The notes: generated by a model from the sequence alone, not told the origin. Shown: positions 35,260 through 45,968, numbered from the stretch's first letter. The stretch is DNA of 64,000 bases from Hetaerina americana (GCA_022747635.1 JAKTNV010000239.1:274302-338301); one strand, 5' to 3'. Made by a program: numbers and translations.

Positions 35260-37059
35260 GTTATCACCTTAAGTACCATCAAAGCACGCTGAAACTTAAA
35301 AACTAAGAAGAAAAAGAACCATAATGAAACTACAAAATATTAACTTGTGATCCTGGAAAGATAGCCTAGGCGTGTACACTAATAGGCAATGGTTCGCATT
35401 CTTATATATAATTACATATTTTATGTATTTTATACACTCTTTCCCCTGTATGGTAAATTTATTCATTCATTCATTTATTATATTACCAACACGAAGCCCG
35501 GATACATCATGAAATGACTTTCTTGCTTGCAAGAAAGAAAAACATCTTCAATTGCCATTATATATTTGTGGAGAATGGAAAGTCAAACTTTGTATGTCTC
35601 CGCACTTGTCCAATAATTTGATTTTCCTTGTCAGTATTTGATCTTTATACCTAATAAACGGAAATATAGTATCCATAGAGCATACTTTATTTCTTTTTTA
35701 AATTAGATCTTATTCTTAATCTAATGCGAAACCTTTCATTCTTCACTTGTTTGTAACTGTTGCCACGGCACCAGTGTCACCAAATGAACAAATCAAAACA
35801 AACATTATTGCGCACTTCTGAAACAGCATCCTTTACACACTCACAGACCATAGGCTTTCCTTTCCAACTGAATGACATGGAGCAAATTCTTAACGGTATG
35901 GCTTCTCATTTGCGTAAACAAGGATATACTGTTTCAGGTTGCTAATCTTAGTGAATGTATTTTGGAAAGAATGGACGGGTGAGATCTTTTGTGAGATATA
36001 TGCCTTTTAAATTTGGAGAACACCTAATTACATACACAACAATAATACTTGCTGCTGAGATAGCCATGTTTTAATTGCTTTGGGCTCTGCTTGAATTGAC
36101 TGCAGTATCAATCTCTGTAGAAAATATATTTGTAAATGTTGCTTTTTGAAGTAGTTAAGATCTATGTTTTTGGTATAATTGAACGGGAGTCAAGTGTGAA
36201 ACGACAGCAATAAACATCGTCAATAATGTTTAGAAAATAGTACTTATTATTTCAAATGCCCAATGATCAAACGATACATTGAGTCAAAATCATTCAAAAT
36301 GGATTGTTAAAATACAATTGTTATAAATAGGAAGATTCGATATTTAAGTAGTTAACGCAAAGTTAGATTTTTATTGTGTTCTGTAGTGAGGGACCATCTT
36401 ATTTAATATGCTGAATCAATTCGCAAATACACCTATTAACGCCACAAATCCCTTGCTGTTGTGAAATACTCCTTTTTAATTATGGTGATTGTGACCTGAA
36501 TTCATTTCTTCTTCTACATTCTGTTCGATTGGCATTGCTTTTATTCTTGAAAATGTCATTATTTAAGGATACAAGTGTGACCTTTATATTTTTAATGCAT
36601 TTAATGTACTCACTTTCACAGCAAACCAATAATAGTTGATTATATGCAGTTTAATTGAGTACACTATGCATTTAAACGGGCTTTATTTTTATGCAAATTC
36701 AGAATCAATAGAAACAAAATTTAATTAAATATTAGAGCAATGTATGACAATAAGAAGTCTCCTTGAATTTGAGTGTTTGTGCACAATAATTAAAAAATGT
36801 TTAACATCACCAATATAATGGCACGCTCATTTAAACTGTTAAATTCTCATTAAGTATGATGAACGATCATGCATCAATTGTCCTTTGATTATGGAGAATT
36901 TAGTAGACCAAAATGTGCAAACATAATAAAATGGCAGCCATCCAAATTTCTGTCAAATTTCCTTGAAGAATTAGCAGTTTTAATGTAGCGTTCTTGGATT
37001 TATTTTGATGAATGCACCAAACTCTAAGGATTTCATTTCCACCTTACTCATCTCTCAAG

Positions 37060-37617
37060 AAACAATCAGTGTTACAAAAACAGTGTAAAAAACAGATAGT
37101 TTTACATTTGAATGTCCACAATATGAAATGCGCTGTAAGTTGATGAAATTCCACAAAAATAGTATTATTTACATTTGCTCTACCCCTCATGGTGTACAAT
37201 CATGACTCCACAGCTAATTAAAAATGGTCTGCAGAAATCACGTTGTGGTGTATTAGCAAGGGAGCAAAAATCTCTCCTGGGTAGTAACAAGATTCGTATG
37301 ACATGTTTTGGGAAATGACCCCATAACTCATCACTGTAATTCAAATGCCTCGGAAAGAAGACATGGTCAAGTGTTAAACGATACTCATTTGAAATGAGAA
37401 ATTTGAGCTTTAATCATTTCATTACAGATCTGACTGATGTGAGTCTCCCTGGTTAGTTTCCTATCTATATTAATTCCTAGTATTTTAGAATTTTCAACAT
37501 CAGTACATTTTTATATACTATAACTGCATACAATATGCTGAGTTTTGTTAGAATTTAAACGTAAATTATTAATATGAAACCTGCCTTTTAGCCTGTCTTT
37601 TATTGGCTCTGAATCGT
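37060..37617 (-). pseudogene. Old LINE RT remnant, U4 copy at the array edge
   Basis: The most diverged copy. Array homology stops just after ggctctgaatcgtacctt at about 37617, and what follows is unrelated to the other units. Confidence 0.58.
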
Positions 37618-38129
37618 ACCTTATTTCTAATATATGTATTTAAGATTTTTCTTAGCTTTAGCCTTTTAACTATGTAAAAATCCCACGGGGATATTCCCTA
37701 ACAAAGGTGTCCGATGTTATTTGCTTAAGGATGGCATTTTGCACGTGAAATTGTATCACAATCGTTTTCATAAAAAGTCACGAATGCCATTTCTAGGTAC
37801 CTTTGAGTGTCTGACTGCTGAGCCAGGGACATAATGGCATCAACAAATGCATTGATTTGTGATTGTCATTTGTGGAAATTGCCATTCAAATCAAACAATG
37901 CAAACAAGAAATTTGCCACTTATTTCCTTCACAAACCCACCACAAACTCGAGCCCTCATGCTGACGGCATTAACTTCATTCTTCGCTGATTCTATCAAAG
38001 CATCAGAATGGCATCGGTCGTATCTAGGGTGAACCAAACCATTGAAGCTGATGAGACGTTTGACAAAAAACATAAGGTGCGCATTATTTATGTTCACTGA
38101 ATAGCTAGTTTAATGTACATTAATGAGGT
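37618..38129. other. Unassigned sequence at the right edge of the array
   Basis: About 510 bp unlike the other units. A 68-codon minus-strand frame (37891-38097, MNINNAHLMFFVKRLISF) has no family I can name. Nothing else seen. Confidence 0.45.
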
Positions 38130-38880
38130 AACTACCATGCAAATGGGAAACAGAAGGAAAATAGAAACCTGATTTAACAAAGTTCAAGGATGCAACCTCT
38201 CGCAAGCAATATTCAACACATGCATCTATGAAAGAGACAAATTGAAGGAAACACAAAAATTGGGCATCAAAGGAGCCAAGGATAAATGACGAAGCAATCA
38301 ACATGCTCCGGTTTGCAGATGAAATAGCAGGAGTGATGAAAAAGCAAGAGGACCTGAAAGCAAATCTGATTATTATGGACCACCTACTTGGGGAATATAA
38401 TATGAGCACAACAAGAAGAAAACAAAATTCTTGTGCGTGTGGAAGAGAGAAGCTGAATCCAGATATCGCAAATTGAGGAGTGAAACTGGACCAAGTGGAA
38501 TCCTTCTTTCATCTACTTGTTGGGCAGTAATATAGTAACATGGGATGGAAGAAGTTCGACCGACGTTAAGCAAAGAATAGCCCAGGCAAAGAGGACGTTC
38601 ATTGAGAAAAGGCTATTACTATGTTCAAACAATATAAGATTGCAAACAAGGAAGCAGATGGTCAAAACGTTTGTGTGGAGCATTGCATTCTATGGATCAG
38701 AGCCATGGAATAGCAAAAAGGATCCCGCAAGGATGGCCAAAATACCAGTACATGGAAGGGCAAATTAAGAAGAACGTAAACAGCAAGCCTATCAAAGGGA
38801 AATGATGCTTAATAGCAAAGAATGGAGGGCCTGCAGTAAACCAATCTTAGGATTGTTATACTGATGTTGATGATGATTTG
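38130..38880 (+). pseudogene. RTE-like LINE 3' end fragment on the plus strand
   Basis: Reads NMLRFADEIAGVMKKQEDL (the position of the YADD block, with a Glu in place of the second Asp), later VKLDQVESFFHL, IAQAKRTFIEKRLLL and MVKTFVWSIAFYGSEPWNSKK, the typical order of an RTE-type RT thumb and C-terminus. Frames are broken. It ends in a tgatgttgatgatgatttg microsatellite-like tail, as RTE elements often do. It lies opposite in direction to the larger element that follows. Confidence 0.72.
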
Positions 38881-39356
38881 TTAGTTAACTTTTTAAAGTC
38901 AAATAACTCACATTTACCCCGTGTTTCATAATCATCATTTCTATATCACAGTACCATATCTATATCATACCTAATAAATATTTTATTACTCCAAACAAAA
39001 CAAAAAATCCTGCATTCTCCTCTAAATCAGGTCCCTCTTCAGCTCTGAGTACTTCCTTCCTCCCTTCATCCCGTCCAACATCCCTATCCTGTTCCTTCCC
39101 TTTCCTTGCTTGCCTCACATTCTCCCCTCTATTACCATCTTGAACAGTCCCCTGTCGGTCAATATGCCCTTCATGCATTTTTACTGCCTCAATAGGATTT
39201 CTCCCAACCAACACCTCTCTTCACCCACCATACCAAGTACTTTCTCATTGGTTTTCTTCTCGGTCCATTTCACCTTCTCCATTTTCTCCACACCCACATG
39301 TCAAAAGCCTCCAGTCCACGACTATCCACCTGCTTCAATGACCACATTTCCACACC

Positions 39357-40422
39357 TTATATAACTCTGCACCATATCAAAAATTTCCCGAATCTTTTTT
39401 TAATATCCTTAGTCAACGTGCCATTCATTAACTCTCTCCTCCTTATGAAAGCCTCTGTGCCTAGCATAATTCTTCTCCATACGTCCCTACTACTTTGATC
39501 GTATTGGTCCAAAACACTACCGAGGTATGTAAACTGTTCTACCTGCTCTAGTTTTTGCCCTCCTATTTTAATGTTTACCTTAGCTTTTTTCTTTCTAGAA
39601 AATTGCACAACCTTTGTTTTATTAATTTTGTTTCTCCTCCCATATCTGTCGTACTGGATTTCCGATTCACTATGGAGTGCCTCATGCTCTTGGCTGACTG
39701 ACAAACTAAAGCTTGGTCATCAGGAAACCTAACTGATTTTACGAATTCCCCACCCACCTTCATTTCTACCTCCAATTCTTCTTATGCCTCTTTAATCATT
39801 TCTTCTGCATACAGGTTGAACAGCAATGGTGATAGTGGGCAACCCTTCCTTACACCTCTTCCTAACACTGCCCAACCGGACTCCCCGTTTCCCACTGGTA
39901 CCTGAGCATCCTGAGACATGTACAGGTTGCGGATTAGCCTCCTTTCCCTCCAATCTATTCGTATTTTCTGCAGAATACTGATTAGTTTTTCCCAATTCAC
40001 TCTATCAAACTCTTTTTCGAAAATTACGAAACAGGCAAATACCTCCTGGTTATGTTCTATATTCCTCTCGATTAATAATCTCATTTCTGCAACGGCATCA
40101 CGCGTACCTCTCCCCTTCCTAAACCCGCACTGATCATCTCTAAGTAATCATTTGCCCTACTCTGTATCCTTTGGTTTATCATCCTGAGAACAACTTTAGC
40201 TGCGTTGGATATCAAACTTATCATCCTGTAGTCCTCACATGATGTAGCCTTTACCTCCTTTGGAATAGGAACTAAAACTGATCTCACATAGTTTTCCGGC
40301 CAGATTCCTTCCTCATAAATACTGCGGATCAGCCCATAAAGCCTCTTCCTCCCACATTTTCCTAAGCCTATTAAAATTTTCGCGGGAATGTTATCCATCC
40401 ACACAGCCTTATTTAGTTTCAT
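39357..40422 (-). pseudogene. RTE-like LINE reverse transcriptase
   Basis: Three open stretches on the minus strand that together cover RT fingers to thumb: 40081-40422 (MKLNKAVWMDNIPAKIL, SVLVPIPKEVKATSCEDYRMISL), 39782-40084 (FACFVIFEKEFDRVNWEKL, motif A; VRKGCPLSPLLFNLYAEEMI, motif B) and 39357-39775 (VKSVRFPDDQALVCQ, catalytic motif C as PDDQ; KAKVNIKIGGQKLEQVEQFTYLGS, thumb). The catalytic Tyr-Ala positions of YADD are Phe-Pro here. A stop and a frame change separate the stretches. The 3' quarter matches the fragments in array units U1-U3. Confidence 0.82.
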
Positions 40423-40542
40423 CTCCCTTAATGCCCTTCCTATCTCATTGCCTTGATGTAAACTATCTTCTTCTACATCATGTTCCTTTTCTATGTCTAA
40501 CTTTTTTGGTCTAAGCTCTTTACTATACAGTTCTTCTATATA

Positions 40543-41874
40543 CTACCTTGATCAAAAATTTCCCGGAATTTATTCAGAAAATTAAAAATACAAGTTTATT
40601 CATCTAAATCTATATTGTCCCCTTCAAAGTAATCCCCATCGACTGCAACACACTTATGCCAGCGCTTGATCCAATCCTCGAAACATTTTTTATATTCGGT
40701 TTTCGGTATGTCCATCAGTGCTTCCTGCGATTTTTCCATTACTTCCTCTCGGCTGCTAAAACGCGTTTCCCGTAATGGTTTTTTAACTCGATTGAACAGA
40801 AAGAAGTCACAGGGAGCCAAATCAGGTGAATTCGGTGGCTGTTGGATGGTATTTGTTGCATTTTTCGTCAAAAAATTACGAATAATGATAGCACTGTGCG
40901 ACGGTGCGTTATCATGGTGCAAAATCCACGAGTTTTCTGCCCACATTTCTGGTCTCTTTCGGCGAATTGCTTCACGCAAACGTCTCATAACGCCCAAATA
41001 ATACTCTTTGTTTACTGTCTGGCCTTCTGGCAAAAATTCATGATGCACTACATCGTTGTAATCCATGAAAACCGTCAGCATTGCCTTCTTTTTTGACTGA
41101 AAACGACGTGGTTTTTTTGGTCTCGGCTCATTTGGTGAACGCCATTCACTTGCCTGATGTCTGGATTGCGTGTCGTACTCATAAACCCACGTCTCGTCTC
41201 CAGTAATGATCCTTTTGATGAATGTGGGATCGGATTCAGCCTCGCAAATCATGTCTTTTGCGACGTCAACACGGTCTCTTTTTTGCATGAAATTGAGGTC
41301 TTTTGGCACCAACTTTGCTGCTACACGACGGAAACCCAAATCATTAACCACAATGTCTTGGGCGGATCCATAGGCAATGTTCAAGTCCTCCGCTATTTCT
41401 CTGATGGTTAATTTGCGGTCATTGACCAACATTTCTTTTACTTTATCAATTTTTTCACCGACTTTCGATGTCGATGGTCTGCCACTGCGTTCATCATCTT
41501 CGATTGACTCACGACCACTTCTGAACCGCTCGTGCCACTGGTAAACGACCGTTTTTTTTAGAGAATCGTTGCCGAAACACTTTTCCAACATTTCCAACGT
41601 CCGTGCGCCACTAAATCCGTTTTTTACGCAAAATTTAATACAAGTTCGTTGTTGCAAATTTAAATCCATTTCTGCAATTGTAAAAAATCGCCAACACACA
41701 CAGAGATAGATGTACTCTTGGCTACGTAACTTTTGCAAATATCAAGTTATGACACTAAGATTTAAAGGGAATATCAACAACAGATGTACCAATTTAACAA
41801 AAAAAACAGAACTCAAATCGGAACGATGGGAGCGCCACACGGTGGTTATTCCGGGAACTTTTTGATCAAGGTAA
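40543..41874 (-). mobile_element. Mariner element with apparently intact transposase
   Basis: 1,332 bp between TA at 40541-40542 and 41875-41876. The ends form an inverted repeat of about 28 bp (ctaccttgatcaaaaattt and its complement, with one internal mismatch and a changed last base on the right). It sits inside the LINE connector. The flanking LINE sequence rejoins in frame as GWKEYIEEL, which confirms the exact edges. It belongs to the same family as the U3 mariner, with very similar coding sequence, but has the normal 3' end. Confidence 0.95.
40596..41669 (-). CDS. Mariner transposase (D,D34D), full length
   Basis: 357 codons when started at MDLNLQQRTCIKFC. An upstream in-frame ATG at 41738 would add 23 residues that fall in the inverted-repeat region, so the inner start is preferred. 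The N-terminal HTH pair covers residues 1-110 (VVYQWHERFRSGRESIEDD, GRPSTSK linker, KLTIREIAEDLNIAYGSAQDI). The WVPHEL-like linker is VAAKLVPKDLN. The DDE domain has GDETWVYEYD, HHDNAPSH and SPDLAPCD with 34 residues between Asp 2 and Asp 3. It ends KCFEDWIKRWHKC and GDYFEGDNIDL, as in full-length relatives. No stop or frameshift. It cuts and pastes the element at TA dinucleotides in the nucleus. Activity is inferred, not shown. Confidence 0.93.
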   Translation of the reverse strand: MDLNLQQRTCIKFCVKNGFSGARTLEMLEKCFGNDSLKKTVVYQWHERFRSGRESIEDDERSGRPSTSKVGEKIDKVKEMLVNDRKLTIREIAEDLNIAYGSAQDIVVNDLGFRRVAAKLVPKDLNFMQKRDRVDVAKDMICEAESDPTFIKRIITGDETWVYEYDTQSRHQASEWRSPNEPRPKKPRRFQSKKKAMLTVFMDYNDVVHHEFLPEGQTVNKEYYLGVMRRLREAIRRKRPEMWAENSWILHHDNAPSHSAIIIRNFLTKNATNTIQQPPNSPDLAPCDFFLFNRVKKPLRETRFSSREEVMEKSQEALMDIPKTEYKKCFEDWIKRWHKCVAVDGDYFEGDNIDLDE

Positions 41875-42917
41875 TATTCTTTCCATCCCTCTTGGATATT
41901 TCTTGCGTCAACTATCATCTTACCCGCCTTATCTCTAACTGCTATCGTTGATCTACCTTTCTTACTTCCCGATAAAGATTTAACTTTGCTGTACAGCGCA
42001 CCGATTTCCCCCTTGCTTTGCAGACTTTCCATATCATCGCACTGCGTCTTCCACCATGCTTCTTTTGCTTTATTTGTTGCCCGTCTCAATTTATTGTTTA
42101 ATTCTTTGTACTTCATTTTGCCTAATTCTGTATTTAGATTCTTTCATTTTCGCCGCTCATCCATCTTTGTAATCATCTCATCCGTGATCCATGGTTTCCT
42201 AGTCCTTTTAGCGTTAACGGTTCCAATAGTGTCTTTTGCGGCTTTAGAAAAGCCTCTCTTAATACTTTCCCAATTTTCTTCAATATTACTTAGCTCTTTA
42301 CCATCCTCCATGATATCCTCTACCGCCTGTTTTTATTCCATCCTTTTCAAACCAGTTAATGCTTCTACATTCCATTTTCTGACTCGTCGCCCCTGCCTTA
42401 TCCTTTCGAAACGTACTCTACATTTCATAACCACTAAATTGTGCTCAGAGTCTGCATCCCCTCCCGGGAAGCTGTGCAAATTTATCACACTGTTCCTAAA
42501 CTTGTGTCTAACCATGATATAATCTAGCTGATACCTTTCTGAGTCACCTGGCATTTTCCATGTATACCTGCATCTTTTGTGGTGTCTAAACCAAGTTTTG
42601 GTGGTGACTAGCCCGTCTCCAGCAGAACTTAACTGCTTTCTCCCTGCGGTCATTCCTTGTGCCTAAACCGTAGTCCCTGACCTCATCACCATCGCTTCCT
42701 TCGTCTACCGTCGCATTCCAATCCGCCATCACTATCAAATGTTTCCCTGCAGGAACATACGCGATTATGTCTCCTAACTGATCATATATCCAATCCGCCT
42801 CTTCTTCCTTATGGTTCTCGGTGGCAGGTATACCTGAATAATAACCAAGTTTGTCGGTTCTGCTTTTATTTTTTATTATTTACTAGTAGTATTTTATCCG
42901 TTACCTGCTCTATGTTG

Positions 42918-43689
42918 CAAGAAATAATGAGCTCTACGGCCTCTCAATAAAGAAGAAAGGGGAAGAAAACTCCAATGGCCGTAAGGATTAGTTGCCAATC
43001 TCTCGTCAGACCAATTGTTGTGTTGGTGTGACGGGAATCACGTCAGGGACCAACCACAACCTCTCGACCAGAATACCCTCTGTGGTGGTTTACGGGAGAT
43101 TAATCCGCTCCCAGAAGTTGGGCCCTTTTGAGTGTGTGTGCGTTTCTCGAGTGCTTGTGTGTGTGTTTGGTCTGTGCCATCCACAGAGTGTGTGCTTGAG
43201 AATATCCTGGAATCTTTAACGGGGTCTACTCTACAGCCTCGTGAAGGATTCCATCTCCATCTGAAATTCTTTAACAGGGTCTCACAGCCTCGTGAAGGAT
43301 TTCAGACAGGATAGTGTGCGTGTGGCTGTGTGTTGGTCCCGTACGCGGATTAATCTCCCGTAAACCGCCACAGAGTGTGTGCTTGAGAATATCCTGGAAT
43401 CTTTAACGGGGTCTACTCTACAGCCTCGTGAAGGATTCCATCTCCATCTGAAATTCTTTAACAGGATCTCACAGCCTCGTGAAGGATTTCAGGCAGGATA
43501 GTGTGCGTGTGGCTGTGTGTTGGTCCCTGACGCGGATTAATCTCCCGTAAACCACCACAGAGGGTATTCTGGTCGAGAGGTTGTGGTTGGTCCCTGACGT
43601 GATTCCCGTCACACCAACACAACAATTGGTCTGACGAGAGATTGGCAACTAATCCTTACGGCCATTGGAGTTTTCTTCCCCTTTCTTCT
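42918..43689. mobile_element. Foldback (long inverted repeat) element with 13-bp target duplication
   Basis: 772 bp inserted in the LINE endonuclease and flanked by ctgctctatgttg at 42905-42917 and 43690-43702. Arms of about 157 bp (42952-43108 and 43532-43688) are inverted and near-identical. Between them lies a 188-bp unit duplicated in tandem (43183-43370 and 43371-43558). A 34-bp asymmetric leader (42918-42951) containing caataaa precedes the left arm. It has no coding capacity. The 13-bp TSD does not fit mariner (TA) or piggyBac (TTAA). Confidence 0.85.
43183..43558. repeat. Tandem 188-bp duplication inside the foldback element
   Basis: Two direct copies starting cagagtgtgtgcttgag and ending at cgtaaaccnccac. 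They differ at a few positions (ggtcccgtacgcgg against ggtccctgacgcgg). The second copy overlaps the right inverted arm. Confidence 0.88.
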
Positions 43690-43733
43690 CTGCTCTATGT
43701 TGACTACGTTTCTCCCTACCTCTTCATTTAATA

Positions 43734-44102
43734 CTATGGGACCCCTCGTTTGCTCTCGTCCCCGCCGCTGTATATTATTCTATACTTATCATTCCAGTAA
43801 TCCCCGCAATCTTTCCATCTCACTTTGCATAGACCTAAAATATCAATATTTCCCCTTTCCATCACTCGCTTAACATTCTCCAATTTCCTTGTCCTCATGA
43901 TTGTCCTAACATTCCACGTTCCTATTCTAACTAATTTGGTCTTCTTCTCCTGCGTCTTCTGTCCTGCTGCTGGTTTTCCCTTGCAAGGGTTTCGTGGGAT
44001 GACGACCGCGGAAGCCTTGCCTCCCCCGCTGCCGGGTACGACACACGGCCGATTGGGCCGAGCCCCATAGTTGCCAGGACTCAAAATCTCAGTATAGTCC
44101 AA
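43734..44102 (-). pseudogene. RTE-like LINE endonuclease N-terminus
   Basis: Open 122 codons. A proline- and glycine-rich leader (NYGARPNRPCVVPGSGGG) is followed by GTWNVRT, the first conserved block of APE-type endonucleases (Asn in the metal site), and RRxNIDILGLCKVRW-like sequence, where the usual catalytic Glu of the SEVRW block is replaced by Lys. The frame ends at KRGVP, just right of the foldback insertion, so the two halves of the domain are now 770 bp further apart. Confidence 0.78.
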
Positions 44103-44399
44103 CTTGTTAATCTTGGGAATGATAATTGATGTCGTTTCCCGTTCCCTTCCTCAAAAGTGTTTTTAACGTGACACCATCACTTATTGGCCGCCCCAGTGGG
44201 GTCACATACCATTGCATCCGCCTCACTGAGTAACAGACGCTGCGTGGACTACCTTTCGTCTTGCTCCTAACCTTCGACCTGTCTGGCATGGGTGACCCTA
44301 CCAGGTGATATAATTATTACTCCTGCCAGCACCGCTCTAGGGGTCATCGGAACGCACAACCCCTTCCACCACGTCAAGGTTGTAGTCCGAGTAGGGATA

Positions 44400-44512
44400 C
44401 ATATATATATAATATATTTAAATGAATATATAAATATTTACACACACATATATATATATAGTATATATATGTGTGTGTGTAATATTGTGTGTGTGTGTAA
44501 TTTATTTATTTA

Positions 44513-44607
<95 letters not shown>

Positions 44608-44681
44608 TAACATATGCATTTAAATGAATATATAAATATGTACACGTGTATGTATAGTATATATATATATATTAACATATA
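44400..44681. repeat. (AT)n / (TATA)n microsatellite tract
   Basis: Nearly pure alternating AT from about 44515 to 44604, with flanking tatg, gtgtgt and aatat variants and an imperfect duplicated part (catttaaatgaatatataaa at about 44418 and 44618). The open frames here of repeated Ile-Tyr are artefacts. The tract lies between the LINE 5' end and the next mariner, which used a TA at 44680-44681. Confidence 0.93.
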
Positions 44682-45266
44682 CAGGGTCCTACCCAAAAGT
44701 GGTAGGACTGTTTTTCTCTGGTACGAACGGTGTGATAGAGGAGGGTGCGTCTGGCAGGGTAAGGTGGAGGGGGCTCTTAGCAACAGAGAAACTCCAACCT
44801 CAGTCACCTGCGGGCTGTCGTTGAGTGAGGAGACCGTTTTAGTGAAGCAAGTTTTCTGCCCGCGTCGAAAAACAAAATGAATCTGAATTTAGAGCAATGT
44901 TATTCCGTGAAGATTTGTGCGAACTTGGGAAGACGGCACCTAAACCCTCGATATGATGAAGCAGGCTTATGGGGAAACTCCTATAAGCCGTTCCATAGTA
45001 TTTGAGTGGCACAAGTGGTTTAAATAGGGTAGGGAGCTTGTTGAAGACGACCATCGCTCCGGACGGCCGTCGACGGCAAGAACCGACACGGATGTGGACA
45101 GAGTGAGGACACTGCTGAACACAGACCGACGCTTAACTAGTGGAGAAATGGCAGACAAGTTGGGTCTGTCTGCATTCAACATCCAACGCATTATTACACA
45201 GAATTTGGCCATGCTCGAGGTGTGCGCCAAGATGGTGCCGAAAATTCTGAGTGTCGACCAAGTGAT
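44682..45266 (+). pseudogene. Second mariner family, left part (transposase N-terminus)
   Basis: Begins with a mariner-type end (cagggtcctacccaaaagtg) after TA. The transposase starts MNLNLEQCYSVKICANLGK near 44877 and continues KTLDMMKQAYGE, SIVFEWHKWFK, a stop, then DDHRSGRPSTART and LTSGEMADKLGLSAFNIQRII, the paired HTH region, to VPKILSVDQ. At this point it is cut by the Penelope-like element. It differs clearly from the mariner at 40543. Dead. Confidence 0.85.
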
Positions 45267-45456
45267 AAATAGATAAAGAACGTACTACGGCCGAGTGAAT
45301 GGAAAGAATATAAAACCCAAAGCCGTACACTTAAGGGCACTTTTAGGGGGAATAAAGAAGGGGGTTTACAGGGAGTGAGAAAGTTATAGCAATCACTCAA
45401 CCATTCCGGTATATGTAGACACATTGACCGTCGTGAATCGCAAACACACAACACTC

Positions 45457-45815
45457 AGGGTTTACGGGGCGGGAAGCCCGACGCGAGTGACCCGTCACTC
45501 AAACAAATGAAATATAAAATAAATAGTTCTAACAATTACTCCCTTGATCAGGTATTTGCACAACAAATTGACCTTCACAAGTCGCAACCACACACACACA
45601 CAGGGTTTACGGGGCGGGAAGCCCGACGCCAGTGACCCGTCATTCAGACCAATGAAGTAGAAAATAAAAAAATATAACACTTACTCCTTCGCTCAGGTAT
45701 TTGCAAACAAATTGACCTTCGCAAGTGACAAACACACACACACTCAGGGTTTACGGGGTTGGAAACCCGACGGCAGTGACCTGTCACTCAAACTAGGAAG
45801 ACACTGTAAGCACAG
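45457..45815 (+). repeat. 144-bp tandem repeats in the left Penelope arm
   Basis: Three units, each beginning cagggtttacgggg and containing cgacgc-agtgacccgtca and ctc-ttgatcaggtatttgca. The inverted right arm has two units (about 47262-47455). Confidence 0.85.
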
Positions 45816-45968
45816 TGCTGGTGGGGAAATAGTGCCGAAAAAACTGACACCAGGTGTTTCGCATGCTAAGCAGGCCTCTTCAGAGAAGAATGATGAAATT
45901 AGTTGGAGCCAAAATATATAAGTAAAAGTTAAGTAGGGGAGGGGGGGATGGTAATGGACAGGGGAAGG

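Larger units (their letters stand above)
1..37617 (+). repeat. Tandem array of an 11,645-bp composite repeat unit (four copies)
   Basis: Landmarks recur at fixed offsets. Base 1 aligns with 7365, 19010 and 31985. The U1 to U2 shift is 7,364, U2 to U3 is 11,645 and U3 to U4 is 12,975. Adding back the 4,282-bp net loss in U1, and removing the 1,330 bp of mariner plus TSD in U3, gives 11,645-11,646 every time. All units lie in the same orientation and differ by only a few substitutions per few hundred bases by eye. The copies have private events (deletion in U1, mariner in U3), so they are real separate copies and not one sequence assembled twice. The left end of the array lies outside the window, and the right end is at about 37617. 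Confidence 0.95.
31985..37617 (+). repeat. Array unit U4 (truncated, most diverged copy)
   Basis: Closely matches the other units up to about 34000. It is visibly more diverged from there to 37617, where homology stops in the middle of the old LINE remnant. It keeps about 240 bp (roughly 34305-34545) that the other three units have lost, so it represents an earlier state of that segment. Confidence 0.9.
38990..44395 (-). mobile_element. RTE-like LINE, nearly full length, split by a mariner and a foldback element
   Basis: A minus-strand non-LTR retrotransposon of about 3.3 kb once its two insertions are removed. From 5' (right) to 3': a 5' UTR at 44105-44395; an endonuclease start at 43734-44102 (VRIGTWNVRTIMRTRKLENVKRVM, IDILGLCKVRWKDCGDYWNDKYRIIYSGG); the rest of the endonuclease about 42340-42860; a connector 41880-42116 (KAKEAWW, GWKEYI broken by the mariner); RT at 39782-40422 (LNKAVWMDNIPAKIL, YRMISLISNAAKVVL, RKGCPLSPLLFNLY); VRFPDDQALV (catalytic block) near 39720; C-terminus at 39357-39704. 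Stops, frameshifts and both insertions make it inactive. Confidence 0.85.

Noticed and set aside
1..37617. The repeat array as an assembly artefact
   Set aside because: Copies carry private substitutions, a private mariner with TSD, a private deletion with filler, and a mosaic patch. A duplicated assembly of one locus would not show these. Long reads should still confirm it.
37891..38409. Minus-strand frames of 68 and 99 codons near the array edge
   Set aside because: The second is opposite a plus-strand LINE fragment. The first has no recognisable family.
44292..44627. 111-codon open frame rich in Ile-Tyr
   Set aside because: It is a translation of the (AT)n microsatellite and has no coding meaning.
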